Source: Planctomycetota bacterium (GTDB lineage Bacteria > Planctomycetota > Brocadiia > SM23-32). From it: a DNA stretch of 11,146 nucleotides. The notes under the pieces were generated by a model. It ran no database searches, had not been told where the DNA came from, and was given only the letters and a program-made list of their open reading frames with translations. Shown here one piece after another: positions 1 through 7,110 of this stretch. The stretch is from NCBI GenBank assembly GCA_030604585.1, contig JAUVVP010000023.1, positions 1 through 11,146 of the forward strand, in the 5' to 3' direction. Numbering within the stretch: position 1 is the first letter of the stretch; the number at the start of each line of letters is the position of its first letter. The position numbers and the translations under genes are program-made.

Positions 1-38
1 CGGCGGGCGAGGACGCTTCCGGCCCCTCGGCGGGGTAG
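1..38 (+). CDS. C-terminal tail of an upstream gene (partial, tentative)
   Basis: Reading from base 3, an open frame of GC-rich codons encodes AGEDASGPSAG and ends at a TAG at 36-38, 25 bases before the start of the next gene. The tail is too short to recognise any family. Its position would make it the preceding member of an operon with the spermidine-synthase-like gene. Another frame is also open from the window edge, so this call rests only on spacing and codon composition. Confidence 0.3.
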   Translation, partial: AGEDASGPSAG

Positions 39-63
39 GGCACGGGACGATAGGAGTTTGTCT

Positions 64-1029
64 ATGGCGCGGGCAAGCGCAGGACGCCGGGCGAGCTGGG
101 TCATGATGTTCTGCGCGGCGGCGGCTTCGGTGCTGATCGTTGCCGGGGCGGCGCATGCGCAGTGGCTCGGTCGGCTCATCTACCAGGAGAACTCCCTCTA
201 TCACCGGATATTCGTCTACCGGTACGGGTCCGTCGTGACGCTCCAGTTCGGCACGCGGCATCCCATGTTGGTTCAGAGCCAGGTGGACCTGGACAACATG
301 CGGCGTCATGTGCAGGAGTACAGCGCCCTGGTCTTCTCCGGGCTGCTCTACCAGCCGGAGCCGAAGAGGATGCTCCTGCTGGGTCTTGGAGGGGGCGTGA
401 TCCCCCGGGAGATGCGCCATTACTTCCCGGAGCTTCAGATCGACGTGGTGGAGATAGACCCGGCGATCCCACCCGTAGCGGAGCGCTTCTTCGGCTTCCG
501 GACGGACGATAAGCTGAGTGTGCACATCTCTGACGGCCGCATGTTCATCAGAAAGCAGCTTCGCAGTGACCCCGTGCCGAAGTACGACCTGGTCGTCCTC
601 GATGCGTATAACAGCGACTACATCCCGTTCCACCTGATGACCAGGGAGTTCCTCGAGCAAGTGAAGGGCATTCTGGCCGACGATGGCGTGATCGTTGCCA
701 ATGTGCTCTATAACAGCCGCCTCTGCGACGCGGAGCTGAGGACCTTTCTGGCCGTCTTCGGGCGGTGCCAGGTGTTCATGGGCGCCTATTCTACGAACGC
801 GATGTTGGTCGCGCCGGGGGCCTCTGCCCCAACGCTGACGGCAAAGGAGGCCGGCCTGCGGGCGATGGCGCTCCAGCGGAAGCACGGGTTCGCCTTCGAC
901 CTGACTACGGTGGCGATGCGCCTGCGCCCGAACACGCTTCCTGACCCGCGAGCGATAGTGCTGACCGACGACCAGGCGCCCGTCAACTGGCTGCGCTCGC
1001 AGGAGACGAGTAGAATGCCTGAGCCTTGA
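64..1029 (+). CDS. Exported spermidine-synthase-like (SAM-dependent methyltransferase fold) protein
   Basis: A 321-aa protein with the Rossmann fold of spermidine synthases. ATG 64 is chosen because AGGAG at 52-56 sits 7 bases upstream; the TTG at 58 would be only one base from it. Residues 1-32 look like a signal peptide: Arg pair at 8-9, hydrophobic 13-30, AHA before Q33. The nucleotide-binding loop LGLGGG is at 106-111, the acidic strand end VVEIDPA at 128-134, DGRMF at 157-161, and the catalytic-region strand YDLVVLDAY at 174-182, followed by IPFHLMTREF (187-196). That last motif is typical of 'orphan' spermidine-synthase-like proteins and MFS fusions rather than dedicated polyamine enzymes. 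No membrane segments follow the signal. An exported location makes polyamine synthesis doubtful, since the aminopropyl donor is cytoplasmic; the true substrate is unknown. Fold assignment is confident, function is not. Confidence 0.8.
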   Translation: MARASAGRRASWVMMFCAAAASVLIVAGAAHAQWLGRLIYQENSLYHRIFVYRYGSVVTLQFGTRHPMLVQSQVDLDNMRRHVQEYSALVFSGLLYQPEPKRMLLLGLGGGVIPREMRHYFPELQIDVVEIDPAIPPVAERFFGFRTDDKLSVHISDGRMFIRKQLRSDPVPKYDLVVLDAYNSDYIPFHLMTREFLEQVKGILADDGVIVANVLYNSRLCDAELRTFLAVFGRCQVFMGAYSTNAMLVAPGASAPTLTAKEAGLRAMALQRKHGFAFDLTTVAMRLRPNTLPDPRAIVLTDDQAPVNWLRSQETSRMPEP

Positions 1030-1039
1030 AACAGCGGGT

Positions 1040-1077
1040 GGGCGCTGCCGGCCCGACCAGGGCTCTGGACTGCGCCC
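1040..1077 (+). other. Imperfect hairpin between the first two genes
   Basis: GGGCGC at 1040-1045 pairs with GCGCCC at 1072-1077 and encloses a small CCAG/CTGG stem (1057-1060 with 1065-1068). It lies in the 95-base gap between the spermidine-synthase-like gene and the glycosidase. There is no T-run after it, so a terminator role is only possible. In DNA this GC-rich, such hairpins also arise by chance. Confidence 0.2.
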
Positions 1078-1124
1078 CGACTGCTGAGATCCCCAGGTCC
1101 CCATGACGAAGTGAGGGGCGAGAG

Positions 1125-1889
1125 ATGAGAGACAGGTCGAATGCCGGGGCTGTTTGGGCCGCATGTGTCGCACTGGTTGCGTTCGCGGCGTGCTCCGCCG
1201 TTGGTGCTCAGGAGGCACAGCGGCCGGTCAAGAGCTGGATTCACATCGCCCATTCCTCTACCAGCCGCACGTTAGTTGAGGGCGAAAGATGGGAGGTGCC
1301 CGTCGAGTACTACCTCGACCCCTCCGAGTACAAGGAGGGCACGACCCTGAACATCTGGGGCGCCGGCCCGTGGATTGACAACCCGGACGGGAAGTACACC
1401 GACAGCAGGCACCACGAATCCTATCCCGGGCTCAATGGGAAGGTCGGCGTCGAGCCCGGCACAGGGCGTCATACGTTCACGTTCACCGTGCCGCCGGCGC
1501 TTCCCCAGAACGCCGTCCTGCTCATCGTGAACTTTGCGGACGCCGCCGGGCGGGCCTGGCCCTGGCACGTGCGCCGCGGCAGGATGTGGTTCGTGCGCAA
1601 AGGGGGCTATTTCGAGCTCGAAACCGACAAGCCCGGCAACCTGTTCACCTACGACGAGCCGGTGCGCATCGTGGCCAGGCTCAAGAACGTGCGGGCCGCC
1701 GGCGCTCAGAAGGCCCTGGCCTACAAGGTCTACGACGCAACCGGCGCCGTCGTGGCCCAGGGGCAGGCGCCGTTCACTGTCGAGAGGGACGGCCAGCAGG
1801 TGCCGATAGACCTGACGCTGCAGAGGCGGGGCACGTTCCTGATCGAGGTGGAAGTGCCGGGCTGGGAGAAGCGCGAGACGACCTTCTGA
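1125..1889 (+). CDS. Secreted glycosidase, N-terminal beta-sandwich part (upstream of an in-frame TGA)
   Basis: 254 codons, starting at ATG 1125 with GAGGGG (1113-1118) 6 bases upstream. Residues 1-28 form an export signal: RDR near the start, hydrophobic 7-22, then either a lipobox-like FAAC (Cys23) or ordinary cleavage at VGA before Q29. The rest is beta-rich without catalytic motifs. About 35-155 looks like one sandwich ending in WPWHVRRGRMWF. About 160-248 looks like a second, Ig-like one (FELETDKPGNLF, then alternating strands), of the type found in front of glycoside hydrolase barrels. It ends in GWEKRETTF followed by TGA at 1887-1889. The frame then continues uninterrupted through four codons (RIPD) into the hydrolase at 1902. 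I therefore read this as the N-terminal third of one protein, cut by a stop, rather than an independent gene. Confidence 0.7.
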   Translation: MRDRSNAGAVWAACVALVAFAACSAVGAQEAQRPVKSWIHIAHSSTSRTLVEGERWEVPVEYYLDPSEYKEGTTLNIWGAGPWIDNPDGKYTDSRHHESYPGLNGKVGVEPGTGRHTFTFTVPPALPQNAVLLIVNFADAAGRAWPWHVRRGRMWFVRKGGYFELETDKPGNLFTYDEPVRIVARLKNVRAAGAQKALAYKVYDATGAVVAQGQAPFTVERDGQQVPIDLTLQRRGTFLIEVEVPGWEKRETTF

Positions 1890-1901
1890 CGCATCCCGGA
1901 C

Positions 1902-4544
1902 GTGCTGGCCATCACGGGTGGGGCTCCGACGCGCTTCGGCATGACCAACGTCGTCGCGCCCGGTCCGGCCGAGCGGACCGAGCAGTTGTGCCGCATCGCC
2001 CGGCGCCTCGGCCTGACCAGTTGTCGGACGATGCACAGTTGGTACGACCTCGAGCCGGGCCCGGGAGTCTACAAGCTCGATGCCTGGGAGGAGGCATTCG
2101 ACATCGGCCGCAACAACGGGATAGATGCGTGGCTGTGCATCTACAACCCGCCGGCCTGGGCGCTCGTGGGTGCCGAGAGCGTGCAGTCCTACAAGGCCGT
2201 CCGGGTGGATTGGGACGCATGGCGCGACTTCGTCCGGACCGTTACCGTGCGGCTCAAGGGGAAACTGTACGGCTGGGAGTGGCTGAATGAGATCACGCCG
2301 GGAGGGACGGACGACCCCGTCCGGGACTACGTGACCATGTGCCGCATCGGCACCGAGGCGGCCAAGGCCGTGGACCCCGAGGTCGTCACCATCCTTGCCG
2401 GCGGGCTCTGGCCGCGCAGCTTCCGCATCGAGATGCTCAAGGCGGGCGTGGCGGACTACGTGGACGTGCTGCCCATTCACTACTCGAACGGCGGCGGCGT
2501 CGTCGAGGCACGGGAGGACCTGGCCTCCGTGGGCAGGGAGCAAGTGGTCGTCTGGGAGAATGAGTCCGCCAGAGGCGTCAACGCCTGGAACGTGCCGCCC
2601 ATCGAAGAGCTCCAGAACACGACCCAGGCCAACTGGGTGCTGACGCAGTGGACGGACGAGCTGGCCGTGGACTGCGAGCGGATCATCTACTTCGGCGGCC
2701 ACGGGGCCCCCGCCGGCAACTGGACCTATCTGCTCGGCGACCTGAGGCCGCGGCCGGTCGCTGCGACTCTGGCCGTCTTCACCAGCAAGATGTTCGGGGC
2801 CAGGCCCGTGGGCGTCTTCTCGCTGGGCGGGGCCGGGCTTTTCCATCTGTTCGAGCGGGACGGCCGGGCGCTGCTCGTCTGCTCGAGTTACGAAGAGGGC
2901 GAGCGGGTCGCCCTGCGCGTGGGGACGGACGAGGTGCGCATCACCGACTACCAGGGCAATGAGACGGCGCTGCGCTCAGAGGGCGGCGTTGCGCAGCTCG
3001 AGCTGGCGCCCATGCGCTACTTCCTCGAGGATGCCGACCTGGACGTGCTGAAGGCCTACGCGGTGCCCGAGGTCCTTACGCACAAGGCGGCGCTGAAGAG
3101 GTCGCAACTGGCGGAACTGCCCCGCGCCACCATGCTGTTGGGGAAGGAAGGCGAGCTGTTCGTGCGGCTCAGGAACCTCTACGACCGGGAGCTGAGCGGC
3201 ACGGTCGCGATGGAACTCCCCCAGGGGTGGCCGGCGGGCCCGCCGATCCCCTTCACACTCGAACCGGGTGAGGAGCGCCTCCTCCCGGTCTCCGTGACCG
3301 TGCCCGACGGCGCAGCCCGCCAGGACTATCCGGCGGAGGCGGCCTTCGACTTCACGTGGGAGAAGCTGCCTGAGATCAGGAAGCCCTTTGCCATCTCGGT
3401 GCTCTCCGCCGACGTGCTGGGCAACCTGATCGGCAACGGCGGCTTCGAGCAGGCCGACCCGTCCGGCGCGGGCCCCGAGGGCTGGCAGGTCAACGCCAGG
3501 ACCAGCCTCTGGGCCGCCCCCGAGGGACCTGCCCTCGGCCTGGGCGAGCGTCTCGTGAAGTTCACGAACTCCGAAGACTACGTCTCCATCGGGCAGACCC
3601 TGGAGCTGCGCGGCGGTCAGACCTATCTCTACACCGCCTGGCTGTGGAACAGGGGCATGCACGCCGGCTCCAACGTCTACCTGGGCATGGCCGACGGGAC
3701 GACCAGGAGCCTCTACGACGTGCACGTCTTCACCGCCGGCGAGGGCAACCCCTACTGGCAGATGTACACCAGCCGCATCAAGACGTCGGCGAACCTGAAG
3801 ACGGCCCGCTTCGCACCGCTGGGCAGGGGGGCAGGCTGGGCGCTGTTCGACAACGTCCGGGTGACCCTCTTCGAGGGGACCGACTTCGTGGCCGAGTGCC
3901 ACAGGGCGCCCGCGCCGCCCCGCGTGGACGGCAGGCTGGACGATTGGGTGACGCGCTGTCCGATCCCCCTCGTAGGGCGGAACCAGCTCACGGTGGCCGA
4001 CGAGGCCTACCAGTGGTCGCCCGAGAACATCAACGGCGTTGCCTACCTCATGTGGGACGACGCCAACCTCTACGTGGCCCTTCAGGTCCTGGACGACGTG
4101 CACCACGCGGCCGGCCGGGACGATTCGGTCGTCGAGGGCGACAGCGTGGTCCTGGCGTTCGACCCGACGAACCGCGGTCCCGAGGCCGAGGCGAAGGCGT
4201 TCGCCTACTACGTCTCATCGGCCGTGCCGGGCGGCGGCAGCGGGGTCCACACGGTCTACCGGCCGGAGGCGCATTCCGGCGGCCTGCGGACGGGGCACCT
4301 GTTCCGGGACTCGTCGGTCTACGAGATGGCGATAGAGCGGGCGGAGGGCGGGTGCGTCTACGAGATGCGGATTCCGCTGAGCGAACTCGGCGGGATACCG
4401 GCCGTGGAGGGCGGCAAGTTCGGCTTCTCGGTGCAGCTCAACGACAACGACGGGGATGGCCCGGCGGCGCACATGAACTGGGGCGGCGGCATATCGCCGG
4501 CGTGGCGCCCGGCCAACTTCGGCGTCGTCACCCTCGTGCAGTAG
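1902..4544 (+). CDS. Clan-A-like glycoside hydrolase with Ig-like and two C-terminal carbohydrate-binding modules
   Basis: 880 codons from GTG 1902 to TAG 4542-4544. Residues about 10-300 form a TIM barrel of the GH-A type, in the manner of GH39/GH5/GH42: RFGMTNV near the start, WYDLEPGPGVYKLD at 47-60, the acid/base motif GWEWLNE with E130, IHY at 192-194, and a nucleophile strand VVVWENE with E219 (or E221). About 300-400 is a beta domain typical after such barrels, 405-500 an Ig-like linker, 508-660 a CBM4/9-like module starting NLIGNGGFE, and 670-880 a CBM9/DOMON-like module (PPRVDGRLDDW; later NDNDGDG). The protein probably cleaves a plant or algal polysaccharide outside the cell, but the substrate is not readable. 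It has no signal peptide of its own, and no Shine-Dalgarno precedes GTG 1902 or ATG 1941. It is in the same frame as 1125-1889, which carries the signal. Confidence 0.85.
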   Translation: MLAITGGAPTRFGMTNVVAPGPAERTEQLCRIARRLGLTSCRTMHSWYDLEPGPGVYKLDAWEEAFDIGRNNGIDAWLCIYNPPAWALVGAESVQSYKAVRVDWDAWRDFVRTVTVRLKGKLYGWEWLNEITPGGTDDPVRDYVTMCRIGTEAAKAVDPEVVTILAGGLWPRSFRIEMLKAGVADYVDVLPIHYSNGGGVVEAREDLASVGREQVVVWENESARGVNAWNVPPIEELQNTTQANWVLTQWTDELAVDCERIIYFGGHGAPAGNWTYLLGDLRPRPVAATLAVFTSKMFGARPVGVFSLGGAGLFHLFERDGRALLVCSSYEEGERVALRVGTDEVRITDYQGNETALRSEGGVAQLELAPMRYFLEDADLDVLKAYAVPEVLTHKAALKRSQLAELPRATMLLGKEGELFVRLRNLYDRELSGTVAMELPQGWPAGPPIPFTLEPGEERLLPVSVTVPDGAARQDYPAEAAFDFTWEKLPEIRKPFAISVLSADVLGNLIGNGGFEQADPSGAGPEGWQVNARTSLWAAPEGPALGLGERLVKFTNSEDYVSIGQTLELRGGQTYLYTAWLWNRGMHAGSNVYLGMADGTTRSLYDVHVFTAGEGNPYWQMYTSRIKTSANLKTARFAPLGRGAGWALFDNVRVTLFEGTDFVAECHRAPAPPRVDGRLDDWVTRCPIPLVGRNQLTVADEAYQWSPENINGVAYLMWDDANLYVALQVLDDVHHAAGRDDSVVEGDSVVLAFDPTNRGPEAEAKAFAYYVSSAVPGGGSGVHTVYRPEAHSGGLRTGHLFRDSSVYEMAIERAEGGCVYEMRIPLSELGGIPAVEGGKFGFSVQLNDNDGDGPAAHMNWGGGISPAWRPANFGVVTLVQ

Positions 4545-4546
4545 GA

Positions 4547-4586
4547 GGGCGGGGGACCGGTCGGCCCGTCCCCCCGGCCCCCGCCT
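4547..4586. terminator. Strong hairpin between convergent genes, candidate bidirectional terminator
   Basis: GGCGGGGG at 4548-4555 pairs perfectly with CCCCCGCC at 4578-4585. Inside, after a bulged A4556, CCGG (4557-4560) pairs with CCGG (4574-4577). A competing stem GGGGGAC/GTCCCCC also exists. The hairpin begins 3 bases after the glycosidase stop and ends 17 bases before the stop of the opposing VOC gene, the expected place for a shared terminator. No T-tract follows on either strand. Confidence 0.5.
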
Positions 4587-4602
4587 CGTACCTGCGCTGC
4601 GC

Positions 4603-5028
4603 TCACTTGCCGGGCTGGATGTCCTGGGCGACCATCAGGCCGAATCCGTTCACGTCCGCCATGCCGAAGATGCGGAACCCCCAATCCTGGTCCTGGGGCG
4701 GCCCATCCACGGTGGCACCGTTCTGCACCGCCCGCTCGTAGACGGCGTCGACGTCGTCCACGTGGACCATGGCCGTGAAGTGCTTGTCGCCGGTGTTGTA
4801 GGGGGCTGCATCAGCGCCGTACCGGCTCAGGTTCATCCCTCTGAACGGCGCGTCGGGCCTGCCGGCGTCATCCGCACTGGGCAGATGCACGCTGCCGAAC
4901 GTGCAGCGGCCCTCCTCGTCATAGGCATCGTAGTCGGCCTTCCAGCCGAGCACGCGCTCATACCACTCGGCCGTCGCCTCGATGTCAGGGCCCCAGAAGA
5001 TGCTCTCGATCTTCTCGACAGAATACAT
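4603..5028 (-). CDS. VOC-superfamily (glyoxalase/bleomycin-resistance fold) protein
   Basis: 141 aa, one vicinal-oxygen-chelate domain of usual length. ATG 5028 is chosen because GGGAGGA lies 7 bases upstream and the fold begins at once: IESIFWGPDIEATAEWYERVLGW (8-29) is the standard first strand and helix. The second half opens with HFTAMVHVDDVDAVYERAVQNGA (83-105) and closes with FGMADVNGFGLMVAQ (121-135). At the end, where metal-dependent members have Asp-Pro-x-Gly followed by a Glu ligand, this protein has ADVNGFGLM. The usual last metal ligand is therefore absent, which argues against a glyoxalase I reaction. The frame is open upstream to an ATG at 5154, but that extension lacks a ribosome site and would precede the domain. 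It is probably co-transcribed with the MttB-like gene upstream and coupled to the leader ORF. Confidence 0.85.
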   Translation of the reverse strand: MYSVEKIESIFWGPDIEATAEWYERVLGWKADYDAYDEEGRCTFGSVHLPSADDAGRPDAPFRGMNLSRYGADAAPYNTGDKHFTAMVHVDDVDAVYERAVQNGATVDGPPQDQDWGFRIFGMADVNGFGLMVAQDIQPGK

Positions 5029-5135
5029 CACAGCGTCCTCCCAAGCATCGCTGCGCGCAGAGATGATGCCGGCCATCGCTGCACCCCCGAGGGCGCACGC
5101 CGGCACAGTGAGCTTCCTCTTCTCGACCCGACCAT
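5028..5135 (-). CDS. 35-aa leader ORF overlapping the VOC gene start
   Basis: ATG at 5135-5133 follows AAGGAGGG (5149-5142) with a 6-base spacer, the best Shine-Dalgarno in the window. The frame runs 35 codons and ends at TGA 5030-5028. That stop shares its A with the VOC ATG (TGATG), a classic translational-coupling junction. The peptide is Arg/Ser-rich (MVGSRRGSSLCRRAPSGVQR and on) and resembles no known family. Alternatively, a base error shortly after the ATG could have detached an N-terminal extension from the VOC frame, which here reads EKRKLTVPACALGG, vaguely like a signal peptide. Confidence 0.4.
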   Translation of the reverse strand: MVGSRRGSSLCRRAPSGVQRWPASSLRAAMLGRTL

Positions 5136-5219
5136 GAGCTGCCCTCCTTACCAATCTACTGCGGAATCCGCTGCACGCGCCTGCCCCGGAAGAAGCGCCC
5201 CGCGAGTCCTGACCTGCGG

Positions 5220-6665
5220 TTAAGCAAGCCGCAGGCCACTCCCGCGCTTGGCTCCGCCGCCGTTGACGAAGCGGCTTGTAATCCGGTCAAGTTCGGCGGC
5301 CTGATCATCGGTCAGGCCGGTGTCCACCGGCTCCGCCGCCAGTTCCGACGCCAGGTCTCCGGCGCGTTCCGTGAGGCTCCTGCCGCCGTCCGCCACCCAC
5401 TGCTCCCTGCGCTGACGCCAGAGCAACGCCGGCATGTGGAGCTCCGACCGGTGGTGCCGGAGCGTGTGGTCGTGCTCCAGGAACGAACCGGCAATGCCCA
5501 CAGACCGGCAGACGTCCAGCGCGAGCGATTCGTCGTTCACCTCAACGCCACGCATGAACCGCCGCACGTAAGAGATCGCCTCGTTGTCGATGACGGCCTG
5601 CGCGGGCGAGATGGTCATCTGCGACTCGAGCTGCCCCACGCCCCAGATGAGCGAGACGCCGCTGGCCATGTGCGCGTGGAAGCCGAGCATCTTCTCCAGG
5701 GCGGCCTGTTCGTCGGGGCACATGGACTCCGTCGACACCCACGAGGCCGAGGGAAGCCCGTAGAGCCGGCCCATCGCTGCCGAGATGTCCGCCAGGATGG
5801 CGTTCTCCGGCCCGCCGGTGACGGCCAGCGCCGTGCGCATGTCCATCACGTGCGCCAGCCCCAGGTTGTATATGCAGGGCCGCCCCGGCTCCAGGAGCTG
5901 GTTGACCACAATGCCGGCCAGGATCTCTGCGTTCCCGACCGCTGCAGAGCCGGCAAGCGTTACCGGTCCCGACACACCTGCCATGGGCTCGCCGTTGACG
6001 GTGGTCGGGATGCCGTGCCCGGCCGTGCGCCGGAAGATCTCCAGCGCCAGCTCCGTCCATCGCAGCGGCCCGTGCGCGGTGAAGCCCACGCTGAACCACG
6101 GGTGCTCACCGACCACGCCCTTCATCTCGACCAACGCGTCCGCGCCACCGGGCGTGGAGCACAGCACGCGCACGTGCTTGGCCGTGTTGTGCGCGATGAC
6201 GTTCAGCCCCACGACGTCACGCGCGCCGGGCGGCACGTCGTCCAACGAGACGCCGACGACGCCATGCACGCTCTCAAGCTGACCCAGGAGCCGGGCCGTC
6301 TCGGCCATGTCTGACGAGGTGAACGGCCGGTGCTCGCCCCTGCGCCAGACGTAGAGCCCCGGGCACGACCAGAAGACGGGCTCGCACTCCGCGGTAAGGA
6401 CCGTTTCGTTTCCTCTGCGGTCTGTCAGCACCACTTCCCGGGGGCAGGCTGCCAGGCACTCCTCGACCATCTGTCGCGGAAGCCTGACGTCCCCAGTGGT
6501 GCAGCCCCGTCCGGCCCCGTTGTCAAGGAGCAGATCGAGCACGGCGTCATGTTCGATCCTGACCCCAGGATCCGCCAGCAAGGAGAGCGACGCTTCGTGA
6601 ATCCGTGCCGCCGAGTCTGTATCCATGCGGAGTCCCCAAGCACTGCGCCTATCTGGCGCCGTCAC
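5220..6665 (-). CDS. MttB-superfamily (trimethylamine methyltransferase-like) corrinoid methyltransferase, non-pyrrolysine
   Basis: 481 aa from GTG 6665, the length of the MttB family. Landmarks: RIHEASLSLLADPGVRI (21-37), GEPMAGVSGPVTLAGSAAVGNAEILAG (225-251), PDEQAALEKM (317-326), and IWGVGQLESQMTISPAQAVIDNEAI (340-364). Family members transfer a methyl group from a quaternary or tertiary amine to a cobalamin protein. The characterised pyrrolysine enzymes read an amber codon just before the PD-x-Q segment. Here that spot appears to be Cys316, and there is no internal TAG, so it belongs with the non-Pyl branch that includes glycine betaine methyltransferase. No corrinoid protein gene is visible nearby. 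Start: ATG 6626 is an alternative with a weak GGGGA upstream, but the family's 'LR' before the first helix (12-13 here) favours the GTG. It reads toward the leader ORF and VOC gene, 84 bases away, a likely operon. Confidence 0.88.
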   Translation of the reverse strand: MTAPDRRSAWGLRMDTDSAARIHEASLSLLADPGVRIEHDAVLDLLLDNGAGRGCTTGDVRLPRQMVEECLAACPREVVLTDRRGNETVLTAECEPVFWSCPGLYVWRRGEHRPFTSSDMAETARLLGQLESVHGVVGVSLDDVPPGARDVVGLNVIAHNTAKHVRVLCSTPGGADALVEMKGVVGEHPWFSVGFTAHGPLRWTELALEIFRRTAGHGIPTTVNGEPMAGVSGPVTLAGSAAVGNAEILAGIVVNQLLEPGRPCIYNLGLAHVMDMRTALAVTGGPENAILADISAAMGRLYGLPSASWVSTESMCPDEQAALEKMLGFHAHMASGVSLIWGVGQLESQMTISPAQAVIDNEAISYVRRFMRGVEVNDESLALDVCRSVGIAGSFLEHDHTLRHHRSELHMPALLWRQRREQWVADGGRSLTERAGDLASELAAEPVDTGLTDDQAAELDRITSRFVNGGGAKRGSGLRLA

Positions 6666-6763
6666 TGGCTGGCCGACCTGCTTCCCACATCCCCTATGAC
6701 GTCCCCTACCCTCGTCCGGGTCCGTGGTCCGACTGGCCCAACGGGAGCGTGCCTGTCTGCCCG

Positions 6764-6769
6764 ATTATA
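6764..6769 (-). promoter_or_regulatory. Candidate -10 box (TATAAT) for the MttB-like/VOC operon
   Basis: The minus strand carries a perfect TATAAT at 6769-6764 in an otherwise GC-rich gap, about 100 bases upstream of the GTG at 6665. No convincing -35 hexamer lies at 16-18 bases; ATGACA occurs only 13 bases away. The site sits just past the end of the broken small gene, where a promoter for the operon is expected. Confidence 0.4.
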
Positions 6770-6784
6770 CGCCATGACCTGTTG

Positions 6785-6980
6785 TCATCCAGTGAACTCT
6801 TCATGCGCTATGATCTTGTCCTTCGCCTTGCTGAACATGTCCAGCACCTCCCCCCGCCACGACCTTGCTGAGCGCCCACGGCTGCAAGTCCTTGAGATCG
6901 GGGGAGTCCTCTCTGAATAGCTTCCACCTGGCCTCGTCTCGCAGGGATGGTGCGAGACCAGTGCAGACCTTCCAGGCCAT
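6785..6980 (-). pseudogene. Frameshifted small gene (64 codons after repair)
   Basis: From ATG 6980 the minus strand reads MAWKVCTGLAPSLRDEARWK, then WALSKVV, with normal GC-biased codons. At a run of six G (C6850-C6855 on plus) the frame goes off into glycine-rich sequence. Removing one G restores EVLDMFSKAKDKIIAHEEFTG, which ends at TGA 6787-6785 and gives a coherent, charged, helical 64-aa protein. I do not recognise the family. No good ribosome site precedes ATG 6980. Either the gene is dead, or the G-run was miscounted in sequencing, or slippage is used. Its nearness to the tRNA-derived scar fits a decayed accessory gene. Confidence 0.45.
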
Positions 6981-7062
6981 CTCGGTGCCGCGGAGAATGT
7001 GCGGATTGGAACAGGGCGGAAGTGGACAGGATGAGGTCACATTGCCTGGGGAACGCGATGCA

Positions 7063-7097
7063 GGCCAGCGGTTGATTCCTTGTAACTCCCGCTGGCC
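7063..7097. repeat. Inverted repeat beside the tRNA fragment
   Basis: GGCCAGCGG (7063-7071) and CCGCTGGCC (7089-7097) are perfect 9-base arms around a 17-base AT-richer loop. The repeat begins 13 bases beyond the encoded CCA of the tRNA-Lys fragment. It could be the old terminator of the tRNA transcript (no T-run follows) or a recombinase-accessory site. Confidence 0.4.
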
Positions 7098-7110
7098 CTG
7101 GAGGTCAGGT

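Noticed and set aside
1272..2846. Long 524-aa minus-strand frame opposite the glycosidase
   Set aside because: Antisense shadow of GC-biased codons: His/Pro/Arg/Gly-rich, no family motifs, and it spans the TGA junction of a clear gene.
2976..4106. 376-aa minus-strand frame opposite the glycosidase C-terminal half
   Set aside because: Same shadow effect; the plus strand has recognisable Ig-like and CBM domains.
5220..6665. Pyrrolysine-containing MttB
   Set aside because: No in-frame TAG occurs; the family position appears to hold Cys.
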